Shown piece by piece: positions 17,019 to 25,861 of a stretch of DNA of 64,000 nucleotides. Position 1 is the stretch's first letter. The number at the start of each line of letters is the position of its first letter. The notes under the pieces were generated by a model that saw only the letters and a program-made list of their open reading frames with translations, was not told the origin of the DNA and searched no databases. A program made the position numbers and the translations under genes. The stretch covers positions 1 to 64,000 of the forward strand of contig NZ_NTUP01000004.1 in assembly GCF_002561455.1 (NCBI RefSeq). The letters run 5' to 3'. The stretch is from Bacillus sp. AFS015802 (GTDB taxonomy: Bacteria; Bacillota; Bacilli; Bacillales; Bacillaceae_B).

Positions 17019-19727
17019 GTGAGCTGGATTAAAAAAATATTTGGTAAATTATCAGATAATGACGAACAATTTGAAGAATATTATGATGAAAACCATGACG
17101 ATGTTCAGAAAATCGAACCGAAAAAAGCTGAACGTAAACATATAGCAGGGCCCAATCATTCCCGTGATGTAGAAGCAAGGATGACCTATCAATACCCAAA
17201 AGGGAACTTCCGATTTCCCCTCATATCAGACGGGGAGACGAGAGAACGTCCGCGGAGAGTCCGACGAAATCAAGAACAGGAAGAGTCGGTCAAGGAACAA
17301 GCGGTGAAGAAACCCACCCAATCCCCGAGCAGTCGGAAATGGAAAGAAGAGAACCATTCTGCTCCTGTCAAAACAAAGAAAACGTCCAAAGTGGAAAAAG
17401 GAAACAGCAGACCGTTTACTCCGACGGAAATACCATCGCCCATTTACGGGTTTAAAGGAAGACCGGTCAAAAAAGAAGAAAGTGTCGAATATGAGCTGAA
17501 GAAATTTTTACATAACGAAGAAGAGAAAAAAGAAACAGTCATCGATCATAAAGCCATATCGATAGTGGAAGAATCCCTTCCTTTGGCAGGAAAAGTGGGT
17601 GAGGTTGAAGACGCGGGAACAGGAGAAGTGGAAGAAGAAACAAGCAGCAGCCCTTCACTTGAACTTCCTGTGGAGCCACCGATTCATGCTGCAGATGCAC
17701 AAGAGGAACAAGAGCAAGGATTTACAGATGACGCTCAACCTGAATCAAGTGAACGTATCTCCCTTATAACGGAAACGGAACCGCAAAAAGATGAGCCGGA
17801 AAGTCTTGAGCCTCTAGAACCGCTTCAAGATGAAGGTCCGTCCCTCGAAAATGAATCAGCTGATCCTGTACAGGAAGTCCCTTCAGTGGAGGCTGTGCAG
17901 CCCCAACTGGAAACGGAAATTCAGGAATCGGTTGTAGTAGAAGGATCTGTTGCAGAAGAAGAGCCGGTTGCAGAGGTGAGTCGTGTCGAAGAAGAACCGA
18001 AAGCAGTTGAACCGGCGAAGGAGGAGCCACAGAGACGGAAGAGATCTCATCTTCCTTTTAACGTTTTAATGCTGAAACAGGATAAGCGCCAGATGGACAG
18101 CCGTAAATCAGCCCAGCGTCCGGAAAGATCTCCTTCAAAGGAAAGAGAGGGTGCGGTGGGACAAACGGCACCGCAACCGCCTGTCCAGGAGGCACGCCGG
18201 GAAGAACCGGCTGAAGCCCCGGGTGTTTCAGAAGAGAAGCACTCTGAAGGGAGCACGGTCCAGGGGGAGGAAGCGGTCAAGAGCTATAGCGAATTGAGCG
18301 CATCATCGAAGAGGACGAGGGACTATGCCTTCCCGGAAATGGATTATCTGATGCCGCCTGTTTCAAAGGAAATGAGTGAAGAGTGGCTGGATTCTCAAAG
18401 ACTATTACTTGACGAGACGCTGCATAACTTTAACGTCAGGGCCAAAGTGGTGAATGTCACACAGGGACCGTCCGTCACACGGTTCGAGGTGCAGCCGGAG
18501 CCAGGGGTGAAAGTCAATAAAATTACGAATCTGACAGATGATATAAAGCTCAGTCTCGCTGCCAAGGACATCCGGATGGAAGCGCCGATTCCCGGTAAGC
18601 ACACGATCGGTATCGAGGTGCCGAACAGGGAGAGCCGGCCGGTATGCATCAGTGAAGTCATTGCAAGTCCGGCGTTTCAAGAGCCGACGTCCCCTTTGAC
18701 GGCGGCGCTTGGACTCGATATTTCCGGCCAGCCCATCGTGACCGACTTGAGCAAGATGCCCCATGGTCTCATTGCGGGAGCCACCGGATCCGGGAAAAGT
18801 GTGTGCATCAACTCGATTCTCGTCAGTCTCCTGTACAAGGCATCACCGGATGAACTGAAGATGCTCCTCATCGATCCGAAGATGGTCGAGCTTGCACCTT
18901 ATAACCGCATACCTCACCTTGTTAGTCCGGTGATCACGGATGTGAAAGCAGCGACTGCCGCCCTTAAATGGGCCGTGGAGGAAATGGAAAGACGGTACGA
19001 ATTATTTGCCCACACGGGAGTAAGGGATATTAAGCGCTTCAATGAACTGGCCAAGCGGAACAAACAATATAGCGATATGCTGCCGTATCTCGTGATCGTC
19101 ATTGACGAGCTGGCGGACCTGATGATGATGTCGCCTGCAGACGTGGAAGAAGCGATCTGCCGGATCGCCCAGAAGGCACGTGCCTGCGGAATCCATTTGA
19201 TCATCGCCACTCAACGTCCTTCCGTCGATGTCATTACCGGCTTGATCAAGGCGAATGTGCCGACAAGGGTCGCCTTTTCCGTTTCATCAAGCGTCGACTC
19301 AAGAACGATCATCGATGGCAGCGGAGCAGAGCGCCTGCTCGGTAAAGGGGATATGCTATTCCTTGAGAATGGTTCATCCAAACCGGTCCGATTGCAGGGT
19401 ACATTCGTATCCGATGACGAAATCGATGACATCATCCGTCATGTAAGGGAGCAACGGGAACCGGATTATCTCTTCCAACAGGATGAACTGATCAAGAAGG
19501 CTCAGGTGACCGAGGAAGAAGATGATCTGTTTTTAGAAGCATGTGAGTTTGTCGTCGACCAGGGCGGGGCATCCGCCTCAAGCCTGCAGCGGAGGTTCCG
19601 TATCGGCTATAACCGGGCGGCAAGATTGATGGAAATGATGGAGAGTAATGGAATCATCTCCGAGTCAAGAGGCAGTAAACCAAGGGATGTCCTCATTTCC
19701 GAGAGTGAATTGGAGACACTTGCCTAG
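17019..19727 (+). CDS. sftA: DNA translocase SftA (FtsK/SpoIIIE family)
   Basis: This 902-residue protein is started at GTG 17019 (AAGAAAGAG 8 bases upstream), giving the MSWIKKIF start seen in B. subtilis SftA. An ATG at 16998 is in frame but has no ribosome binding site. A long charged, Glu/Pro-rich linker (residues 40-420) without membrane helices distinguishes it from SpoIIIE. The motor domain follows: Walker A AGATGSGKSV, Walker B LVIVIDELADLMM, FtsK signature ATQRPSVDVITG. A C-terminal winged-helix gamma domain (LQRRFRIGYNRAARLM) reads DNA polarity. SftA clears chromosome arms from the closing septum. Confidence 0.93.
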   Translation: MSWIKKIFGKLSDNDEQFEEYYDENHDDVQKIEPKKAERKHIAGPNHSRDVEARMTYQYPKGNFRFPLISDGETRERPRRVRRNQEQEESVKEQAVKKPTQSPSSRKWKEENHSAPVKTKKTSKVEKGNSRPFTPTEIPSPIYGFKGRPVKKEESVEYELKKFLHNEEEKKETVIDHKAISIVEESLPLAGKVGEVEDAGTGEVEEETSSSPSLELPVEPPIHAADAQEEQEQGFTDDAQPESSERISLITETEPQKDEPESLEPLEPLQDEGPSLENESADPVQEVPSVEAVQPQLETEIQESVVVEGSVAEEEPVAEVSRVEEEPKAVEPAKEEPQRRKRSHLPFNVLMLKQDKRQMDSRKSAQRPERSPSKEREGAVGQTAPQPPVQEARREEPAEAPGVSEEKHSEGSTVQGEEAVKSYSELSASSKRTRDYAFPEMDYLMPPVSKEMSEEWLDSQRLLLDETLHNFNVRAKVVNVTQGPSVTRFEVQPEPGVKVNKITNLTDDIKLSLAAKDIRMEAPIPGKHTIGIEVPNRESRPVCISEVIASPAFQEPTSPLTAALGLDISGQPIVTDLSKMPHGLIAGATGSGKSVCINSILVSLLYKASPDELKMLLIDPKMVELAPYNRIPHLVSPVITDVKAATAALKWAVEEMERRYELFAHTGVRDIKRFNELAKRNKQYSDMLPYLVIVIDELADLMMMSPADVEEAICRIAQKARACGIHLIIATQRPSVDVITGLIKANVPTRVAFSVSSSVDSRTIIDGSGAERLLGKGDMLFLENGSSKPVRLQGTFVSDDEIDDIIRHVREQREPDYLFQQDELIKKAQVTEEEDDLFLEACEFVVDQGGASASSLQRRFRIGYNRAARLMEMMESNGIISESRGSKPRDVLISESELETLA

Positions 19728-19750
19728 ACTAGTACAAATATTTAATACAT

Positions 19751-19812
19751 GGTATTCTGTTTATATCTGTCCGGCTAAAGGACTCAGTAAACAGAATACC
19801 TATTCTTTTTGT
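19751..19812 (+). terminator. Probable terminator after sftA
   Basis: A 13-base stem (GGTATTCTGTTTA with TAAACAGAATACC, 19751-19763 and 19788-19800) closes a 24-base loop and is followed by TATTCTTTTT. Confidence 0.6.
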
Positions 19813-19840
19813 GTAGGAAAAGCCATAAGGAGCTTTAATG

Positions 19841-20944
19841 ATGAAAGAAATCGAATTGAAACTTCAAGGAAAACTCAACAGGTTGACCAATCATACATTT
19901 AAGTTTGATGAAAGAATCAAGGATGGCTGGTTTTCAGCCGTTTATTTTTTAAAAACGAAGGAAATCGCCAAGCGACTCAAACCGGAAGCGGTCGTCACCA
20001 TGCAATTCTTCCAAAAGACCCAAGCGGTCATTTGTGGAACGGATGAAGTCATCGCCCTTCTGCATACGTTCGCCGATAACCCGGAGAATCTTGAGATCCA
20101 TTCACTGAAGGATGGGGACCAGATCTCGCCGTTTGAAACGGTGCTGACCATCAAGGGCCGTTATCAGGACTTTGGATATTTAGAAGGCATCATCGACGGT
20201 ATCCTTGCCAGAAGAACCTCTGTAGCGACGAGTGTTTATAATGTCATGAAAGCCGCTTCCATATCAGGGAAACAGAAACCGGTCATCTTCATGGGTGACA
20301 GGGATGATCATTTCACCCAGCAGGCAGGCGACGGCTATGCCGCTTTCATCGGGGGATCCACTGCCCAGGCCACACATGCCATGAACGAATGGTGGGGAAA
20401 GAAAGGGATGGGGACGATGCCTCATGCCCTCATCCAACTGTTCAATGGCGATATCGTCGAAGCGGCGAAAGCATATCAGGAGACATTCCCGGAAGATGAG
20501 CTCATCGCCCTTGTCGATTACAATAATGATGTCATCACCGACTCCCTGAAGGTCGCAAGGGAGTTTGGTCCGGAATTAAAAGGGGTAAGGGTAGATACAT
20601 CAAGAATGATGATCGATAAATATTTCCTCCGTAATCAACACGTACTGGGAACCTTTGATCCGCGCGGGGTCAATATGCAGCTTATCAATGCATTAAGGCT
20701 CGCACTGGATGAAGAAGGATACCATCACGTCAAGATTGTCGTATCGGGCGGTTTCAATGAAGACCGCATCCGCCGGTTTGAGGAAAATCAGGTACCAGTC
20801 GATATGTACGGGGTCGGGAGCAGTCTATTGAAGATCCATGTCGGGTTTACAGGTGACAATGTCGTCATCGACGGTTCTCCTGAAGCGAAGGCAGGGAGAA
20901 AGCTTCGTCCCAACCCCCGTCTGGAAAAAGTAGAATTCGAATAG
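19841..20944 (+). CDS. Nicotinate phosphoribosyltransferase
   Basis: This 367-residue enzyme of the NAPRTase family converts nicotinate plus PRPP to nicotinate mononucleotide in NAD salvage. The sequence shows the family core: the phosphoribosyl-binding region ARRTSVATSVYN, FMGDRDDHFTQQAGDGYAA, then LVDYNNDVITDSL, GVRVDTS and VSGGFNEDRI. It is shorter than the roughly 490-residue PncB of B. subtilis and belongs to a compact subgroup. ATG 19841 is 8 bases after AAGGAG; ATG 19838 is an alternative. The next gene starts 8 bases after its stop, so the two form an operon. Confidence 0.88.
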   Translation: MKEIELKLQGKLNRLTNHTFKFDERIKDGWFSAVYFLKTKEIAKRLKPEAVVTMQFFQKTQAVICGTDEVIALLHTFADNPENLEIHSLKDGDQISPFETVLTIKGRYQDFGYLEGIIDGILARRTSVATSVYNVMKAASISGKQKPVIFMGDRDDHFTQQAGDGYAAFIGGSTAQATHAMNEWWGKKGMGTMPHALIQLFNGDIVEAAKAYQETFPEDELIALVDYNNDVITDSLKVAREFGPELKGVRVDTSRMMIDKYFLRNQHVLGTFDPRGVNMQLINALRLALDEEGYHHVKIVVSGGFNEDRIRRFEENQVPVDMYGVGSSLLKIHVGFTGDNVVIDGSPEAKAGRKLRPNPRLEKVEFE

Positions 20945-20952
20945 GTGAGAAC

Positions 20953-21609
20953 ATGCAAGAGCAGGAAAACGCGTTGGATCTCGGACAATACAGGAGAAAA
21001 AAGCAGAAGATCGCCGAGGAACATATCGGGGACCTCTACAGGAAAGCGCATGAATACGCACTGAAGGAAACCAATATTAGAGAAAAAGTACGGGCCAAAA
21101 TGATATTCTCCAAGCGTTTCCTTCAGCCCGTCGAGGCACGGTTATCCCAAAGGATGGAGGCATTGTTTCAAGAATGGTTTCTGTTCGATTATAAAACCAT
21201 CAAGGGACAGACCTTATTTTTTCAATACCTCCAGACACATCCACTTCACGAATCAACCAAACTCCTTGGTGCGGTTGTATTGACAGCGGCCTGGGAACCC
21301 GTCATAGTGAGGGAAATGGAAGGGGAGACCGTACGCTGTCAAACCATCATGCAGAGCGAAGAAATTTTTGTTAAAGTGAACCTTGATTGTATAAAAAAGG
21401 AAATGATTGAAGGGGAAGCGTATTTCGTGAGGAAAGTCCCGCTGGTGATCCATCAGTGGATCTTAGGTCCTGTTTTTCCCGTGAAATCAATGGATACGGT
21501 AGCAAATCTGAAAACACAATATGGTCAAATGAATCAAAAAACTGGGGTATTATGGAGAACATTCTTAAAAGAAGAAGCGCCAAACTTCATTCTGCCCGGT
21601 CTTTCATAG
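20953..21609 (+). CDS. Conserved protein of unknown function, co-transcribed with the NAPRTase gene
   Basis: This 218-residue protein starts at ATG 20953, behind AGGTGAGAAC and only 8 bases after the nicotinate phosphoribosyltransferase stop. It is cytoplasmic by composition. The N-terminal 60 residues are charged and helical (QYRRKKQKIAEEHIGDLYRK) and the middle is mixed alpha/beta. I see no catalytic motif and do not recognise a family. The operon position might link it to NAD salvage, but that is a guess. Confidence 0.6.
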   Translation: MQEQENALDLGQYRRKKQKIAEEHIGDLYRKAHEYALKETNIREKVRAKMIFSKRFLQPVEARLSQRMEALFQEWFLFDYKTIKGQTLFFQYLQTHPLHESTKLLGAVVLTAAWEPVIVREMEGETVRCQTIMQSEEIFVKVNLDCIKKEMIEGEAYFVRKVPLVIHQWILGPVFPVKSMDTVANLKTQYGQMNQKTGVLWRTFLKEEAPNFILPGLS

Positions 21610-21766
21610 CTTCGTCATGGTCAGGAATTTCAAAAAATGATATAATGTTTCAAGTTGAAGAAAGTTCGCTTTCTTCTATACTCAATATCAAAAGCTAAAG
21701 ACCGATGGCAAAAAAATATACATTTCATATAATGCTTTTAGATAGACGATTGTTGGAGGTTCTATT

Positions 21767-23086
21767 ATGACGATATATCATTTCGTAGGAATTAAGGGGT
21801 CGGGCATGAGTGCGTTAGCCCAAATACTCCACGATATGGACTACGAGGTCCAAGGATCTGACGTAGATAAATATTTCTTTACTCAGAAGGCTCTGGATGA
21901 TTCAAATATAAAAATACTCCCTTTCCAAAAAGAAAACATCGGAGGGGATATGCATGTGATCGCAGGAAATGCGTTCCCTGATACCCACGAAGAAATTGAA
22001 GCGGCAGTGGAACAGGGATTGCCTGTTACCCGGTACCATAAATTCCTCGGTGATTTCATGCAGGAATTCACAAGCGTAGCGGTAACCGGGGCGCACGGGA
22101 AAACGTCCACCACCGGTTTATTGGCACATGTGATCAGCGGCGCAAAGCCGACTTCCTTCCTGATCGGGGATGGAACAGGGAAAGGCGAAGTAGACGCAAA
22201 TTACTTCGTATTCGAAGCATGTGAGTACCGCCGTCACTTCCTGTCCTACTTCCCTGATTACGCCATCATGACGAACATCGATTTCGATCATCCCGACTAT
22301 TTTGCCAATGTGGATGACGTCTTCTCAGCGTTCCAGGAGATGGCCATGCAGGTCAAAAAGGGAATCATCGCATGCGGGGATGACGAGCAGCTTCAAAAAA
22401 TCCAGGCTCAGGTACCGGTGGTCTTTTACGGATTCGCCGAGGAGAATGACTTCCAGGCGAGAAACGTAACACGTGACCGGACAGGTACTTCATTCGATGT
22501 GTTTGTGCGCAATGAATTTTATGCCGCATTCAAAATCCCGACATTCGGTGACCATAACATCATGAATGCCTTATCCGTCATTGCCATTTGTCATTACGAA
22601 GAGCTGGACACAGCCATCGTTCAAGAACGATTAAGCACCTTTAAGGGAGTCAAACGCCGTTTCTCCGAAAAAGAAGTCGGCACTCAAATCCTGATCGATG
22701 ACTACGCCCATCACCCGACTGAAATCAAGGCAACCGTCGACTCGGCAAGACAGAAGTATCCTGAAAAAGAGATCATCGCTGTCTTCCAGCCGCACACATT
22801 CACACGTACGCAAACCTTCCTTACAGAGTTTGCCGAAACGCTGAGTCTTGCGGACAAAGTGTACCTTTGTGAAATTTTCGGTTCCGCACGGGAAAACCAC
22901 GGGAAACTGTCCATCCACGATCTTGAGAACAAAATCGAAGGATGCGAAATCATAGACGAACAAGATACAACAGCCTTACTCAAACACGAAAACGCCGTCC
23001 TCATTTTCATGGGGGCAGGGGACGTACAAAAGTTCCAGCAGGCTTATGAACAGAAGCTTGAGGAACAAGTGAAAGAAGAGAAATAA
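21767..23086 (+). CDS. murC: UDP-N-acetylmuramate--L-alanine ligase MurC
   Basis: MurC adds the first amino acid of the peptidoglycan stem peptide. The 439-residue protein has the N-terminal nucleotide-fold [11 protein letters not shown] (residues 7-17), the ATP P-loop [11 protein letters not shown] near residues 108-118, the central Mur-ligase segments [10 protein letters not shown] and [10 protein letters not shown], and the C-terminal [11 protein letters not shown] 21767 follows TGGAGG. A terminator follows the gene. Location after sftA is conserved in Bacillus. The assignment is secure. Confidence 0.97.
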   Translation: MTIYHFVGIKGSGMSALAQILHDMDYEVQGSDVDKYFFTQKALDDSNIKILPFQKENIGGDMHVIAGNAFPDTHEEIEAAVEQGLPVTRYHKFLGDFMQEFTSVAVTGAHGKTSTTGLLAHVISGAKPTSFLIGDGTGKGEVDANYFVFEACEYRRHFLSYFPDYAIMTNIDFDHPDYFANVDDVFSAFQEMAMQVKKGIIACGDDEQLQKIQAQVPVVFYGFAEENDFQARNVTRDRTGTSFDVFVRNEFYAAFKIPTFGDHNIMNALSVIAICHYEELDTAIVQERLSTFKGVKRRFSEKEVGTQILIDDYAHHPTEIKATVDSARQKYPEKEIIAVFQPHTFTRTQTFLTEFAETLSLADKVYLCEIFGSARENHGKLSIHDLENKIEGCEIIDEQDTTALLKHENAVLIFMGAGDVQKFQQAYEQKLEEQVKEEK

Positions 23087-23091
23087 TGGAT

Positions 23092-23126
23092 AAAAACCGG
23101 TTCCTATTGGGAGCCGGTTTTTTTGT
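23092..23126 (+). terminator. Intrinsic terminator after murC
   Basis: AAAACCGGTTCC pairs with GGAGCCGGTTTT and is followed by TTTT. Confidence 0.85.
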
Positions 23127-23135
23127 GCTTTGGTT

Positions 23136-23330
23136 CGTTTGACAGGAGAATATTGGTGGGTTTTTGCCTGTTAAAACTAGAGGGGAATTCAGCAGGAGAA
23201 AATGGCGTGTCATTCAGCAGGTGAATAGTGGCTAGTATTCACCTGCTGAATTCTTGCATTTTTTCAACAGGCAAATTCCCCACTGAAATCACCTGTTAAA
23301 ATCAGACAGACATTCAACAGGCAAATACAC
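23136..23330. repeat. Array of eight short motifs at about 25-base spacing
   Basis: A unit close to TTCARCAGGYRAAT, or its reverse complement, occurs eight times. Its core CAGG/CCTG starts at 23143, 23167, 23193, 23218, 23242, 23268, 23292 and 23318; intervals are 24, 26, 25, 24, 26, 24 and 26. Orientation changes along the array. Two adjacent opposed units form a perfect 15-base hairpin (23213-23227 with 23236-23250). There is no coding potential. The array fills the convergent gap between the murC and M29 terminators. Confidence 0.65.
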
Positions 23331-23364
23331 TAACTCACTCAACATCCAATCCATATCACCACAC

Positions 23365-23397
23365 AAAAAAGGCCACCGTCCTAATTTGACGGAGGCC
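23365..23397 (-). terminator. Intrinsic terminator of the M29 aminopeptidase gene
   Basis: On the minus strand GGCCTCCGTC pairs with GACGGTGGCC and is followed by TTTTTTG. Confidence 0.8.
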
Positions 23398-23407
23398 CCC
23401 AACTCTC

Positions 23408-24523
23408 TTATTTCAAATTCTCCGGATTCAACACTTCAAGCTCCTCAATGACGAACCTTCCATCTTTTCGAATCAATACATCGTCGAAATAGATTTCTCC
23501 GCCGCCATACTCAGGACGCTGGATCATCACCATGTCCCAGTGGATGTTCGAGTGGTTTCCGTTATAGGCCTCTTCGTAGCATTCACCCGGTGTAAAGTGG
23601 AAGCTGCCGTCGATTTTCTCATCAAAGAGGATGTCCTGCATCGGATGCTGGATGAATGGATTCACACCGATGGCGAATTCCCCTACATATCGAGCCCCTT
23701 CATCCGTATCAAAGATTTTGTTGATACGGTCTGTATCGTTTGCCGTAGCCTCCACAATTTTACCTTCCTTGAATGTCAATTTCACATTTTCGAACGTGAA
23801 TCCATTGTAAGGAGACGGTGTATTGTAGGAGATGACTCCATTGACCGAATCCTTCACAGGTGCGCTGTACACTTCGCCATCAGGGATGTTCAGGCGTCCC
23901 GCACATTTCACTGCCGGGATGTCCTTGATGGAGAATGTGAGGTCCGTCCCTTCCCCGACAAGGCGGACTTTGTCCGTATTGTTCATGAGTTCGACGAGGT
24001 TATCCATGGCTTTATCCATTTTGCTGTAGTCCAGGTTGCAGACATCGAAGTAGAAGTCTTCGAAGCCTTCTGTGCTCATGTTGGCAAGCTGCGCCATGGA
24101 CGAAGTCGGATAACGCAGTACGACCCATTTCTTCTTAGGGACGCGGATTTCTCTATGTACTTTTTTCCCGATCGTATTGCCGTGGATCTTCATTTTTTCG
24201 TCCGGCACATCGGATTGTTCGCTGATGTTATCGCCTGCACGTAAACCGATATAGGCATCCATCTGCTCCATGACATTCGCTTCAAAGCTTGCGATCATAT
24301 CATACTGCTCTTCCTGCGCTCCCATCAATAAGGCGCGGTCGACTGCGTGATCTTTGATGGAAACGAAAGGATGTCCTCCGGCTGCATACGCTTCTTTCAC
24401 GAGAGCCGTCACCAGCTCTTTCTGCAATCCGAAGTTTTCGATCAATACTTTTTCACCAGGCTGTAATTGAACAGAATATTGAATTAAATTTTTTGCCAGT
24501 TTTTCTATACGTGGATCTTTCAT
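23408..24523 (-). CDS. M29 family metallo-aminopeptidase (AmpS/thermophilic aminopeptidase type)
   Basis: This 371-residue M29 peptidase starts at ATG 24523 behind AAGGGGGAAG. The C-terminal half holds the expected metal-binding regions: VGEFAIGVNP (Glu), DEKIDGSFHFTPGECYEEAYNGNHSNIHWDM (His, Glu, His and Asp, shown in parts) and the fold segment NYDL-like CNLDYSKMDKAM in the middle. These cytoplasmic, cobalt- or zinc-activated exopeptidases remove N-terminal residues from peptides. It is monocistronic and divergent from ytxG. Confidence 0.9.
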   Translation of the reverse strand: MKDPRIEKLAKNLIQYSVQLQPGEKVLIENFGLQKELVTALVKEAYAAGGHPFVSIKDHAVDRALLMGAQEEQYDMIASFEANVMEQMDAYIGLRAGDNISEQSDVPDEKMKIHGNTIGKKVHREIRVPKKKWVVLRYPTSSMAQLANMSTEGFEDFYFDVCNLDYSKMDKAMDNLVELMNNTDKVRLVGEGTDLTFSIKDIPAVKCAGRLNIPDGEVYSAPVKDSVNGVISYNTPSPYNGFTFENVKLTFKEGKIVEATANDTDRINKIFDTDEGARYVGEFAIGVNPFIQHPMQDILFDEKIDGSFHFTPGECYEEAYNGNHSNIHWDMVMIQRPEYGGGEIYFDDVLIRKDGRFVIEELEVLNPENLK

Positions 24524-24634
24524 TCGATCTTCCCCCTTGTATGTAGTCTGTTTTATTGTACCCTAAAATGTAAGAGGATGAGAGGAATAGAATGTGAAAT
24601 GCTAAAACAAGAAAAAAATATTTATTTTTCATGC

Positions 24635-24660
24635 AGGAAAATGCCTGTGTAAGGAGAAAT
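24635..24660 (+). promoter_or_regulatory. Possible SigH-type promoter upstream of ytxG
   Basis: AGGAAAAT (24635-24642) and GAAAT (24656-24660) resemble the SigH pattern AGGAWWT ... RnnGAAT. B. subtilis ytxGHJ is known to have a SigH promoter besides SigB; here the match is only partial. Confidence 0.35.
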
Positions 24661-24671
24661 ACTAGTATAAT

Positions 24672-24696
24672 GTTTAATTGTTTATCATAAGGGTAA
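24672..24696 (+). promoter_or_regulatory. SigB-type promoter for ytxGH
   Basis: GTTTAA (24672-24677) and GGGTAA (24691-24696) are separated by 13 bases, close to the SigB consensus GTTTAA-N13-15-GGGTAT. They sit about 30 bases before the ytxG start. Confidence 0.75.
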
Positions 24697-24724
24697 AGAA
24701 TTTCTATACATGGAGGTGTTGCAT

Positions 24725-25246
24725 ATGGAAATCATTCTTTATCTGAGCGTAGCTGTCATAGCAGTTGCATTTTTTATTTTGGTTATGAGTGTCATGAAGA
24801 CCTTGAAGTCGCTTGGTTCCACCCTGGACAGTGTGTCGACGACATTGACGGGCCTTGAGAGCCAGCTTCAGGGAGTAACAAGGGAGTCTACAGAATTACT
24901 ACATAAAACGAATCTATTGGCTGAGGATATCCAGAAGAAGTCTGAGGATCTGAACACGGTTGTTTATGCGGTAAGAGATGTAGGGCATTCCATCCAGAAC
25001 CTTAACAACTCGGTGAAAAAGGTAAGTACATCCATTTCAACTGAACTGGAGCGCAACCAGGGGAAGATTTCACAGGTGGTTCAATGGGGAAATGCATTCA
25101 TTGAGTTAAAGGACAAATGGAAACAAAGACAGGAAAAACAGCCAACACAACCTGATGTTGCTGATGCAGCTGTTCCAAACCAAGCATCCAAAGAAGTTCG
25201 ATCTCGAGAAAAATTAGTTAAAAGAGCAAGATCTTATAACAATTAG
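24725..25246 (+). CDS. ytxG: General stress protein YtxG (DUF948)
   Basis: This 173-residue protein is started at ATG 24725, behind GGAGGTGTT; the ATG at 24710 contains that site. One N-terminal transmembrane helix (residues 3-22, IILYLSVAVIAVAFFILVM) is followed by a long amphipathic coiled coil of DUF948 type (about residues 25-130) and a charged tail. It probably lies in the cytoplasm attached to the membrane. It is first in ytxG-ytxH, with SigB-like and possible SigH-like promoters upstream, consistent with the stress-induced operon of B. subtilis. Confidence 0.88.
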   Translation: MEIILYLSVAVIAVAFFILVMSVMKTLKSLGSTLDSVSTTLTGLESQLQGVTRESTELLHKTNLLAEDIQKKSEDLNTVVYAVRDVGHSIQNLNNSVKKVSTSISTELERNQGKISQVVQWGNAFIELKDKWKQRQEKQPTQPDVADAAVPNQASKEVRSREKLVKRARSYNN

Positions 25247-25262
25247 AGAGGGGAATTTTTAC

Positions 25263-25751
25263 ATGACTCAACAGTACAATCAAAACCAGAATCAAAATCA
25301 GAACCAAACGAACGACAGCAACAACATCAACTCAAAGGACTTCATGATCGGGACACTGATCGGAGGATTCGTGGGGGCTGCAGCAGCTCTTCTACTGGCT
25401 CCTAAATCCGGTAAAGACCTTCGTAATGATCTGAACGAGCAGGCTGGTGTCATTAAAGAAAAGACAGGCCAGTGGAAAGATACGGCTGTAGAGAAGAGCA
25501 ATGAGCTTGCTGCAGTGGCAAAAGAAAAATCATCTGCCCTTACGAAGTCTGTACAGGAGCAATCCAATAATGTTGTCGGCAAGTTGAAGACATACCGTTC
25601 AAACAACAAGGAGCTTCAGGAAACAAATGATGAGCTCCAAGCTGTTTCAGTGGCTGAACCAACACCGGTCGAGGATACAGAAGATGTGAATCAAAAGCTA
25701 GAGGAAACAAAAAAAGCTTTCGATGAAACTGAGAAGACATACAATCAATAA
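25263..25751 (+). CDS. ytxH: General stress protein YtxH
   Basis: This 162-residue protein has an Asn/Gln-rich N-terminal 22 residues (NQNQNQNQN), a hydrophobic Gly/Ala segment with the YtxH signature (GTLIGGFVGAAAALLLAPKSG, residues 31-51, trimmed), then a Lys/Glu-rich helical region and an acidic tail. It is probably membrane-associated through the glycine-rich helix. It lies 16 bases after ytxG behind GAGAGGGGAA. A terminator at 25767 separates it from ytxJ. Its molecular role is unknown. Confidence 0.9.
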   Translation: MTQQYNQNQNQNQNQTNDSNNINSKDFMIGTLIGGFVGAAAALLLAPKSGKDLRNDLNEQAGVIKEKTGQWKDTAVEKSNELAAVAKEKSSALTKSVQEQSNNVVGKLKTYRSNNKELQETNDELQAVSVAEPTPVEDTEDVNQKLEETKKAFDETEKTYNQ

Positions 25752-25766
25752 TCATTGATTCAAAGG

Positions 25767-25801
25767 ACGGTGAAGTGATATGATGACTTCACCGTTTTTT
25801 T
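25767..25801 (+). terminator. Intrinsic terminator after ytxH
   Basis: ACGGTGAAGT pairs with ACTTCACCGT and is followed by TTTTTT. Confidence 0.8.
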
Positions 25802-25861
25802 AATGCAATGAAAACGGCCGGAGGATCCCTCTGGCCGGGAATAAAGCACAAGAAAGGAAGT

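Noticed and set aside
23136-23330. CRISPR array
   Set aside because: Repeats are about 14 bases, occur in both orientations and are separated by only about 11 bases; no cas genes are present.
23540-24244. 234-codon + strand open frame inside the M29 aminopeptidase region
   Set aside because: It is antisense to a well-supported peptidase gene and has no start signal or recognisable motif.
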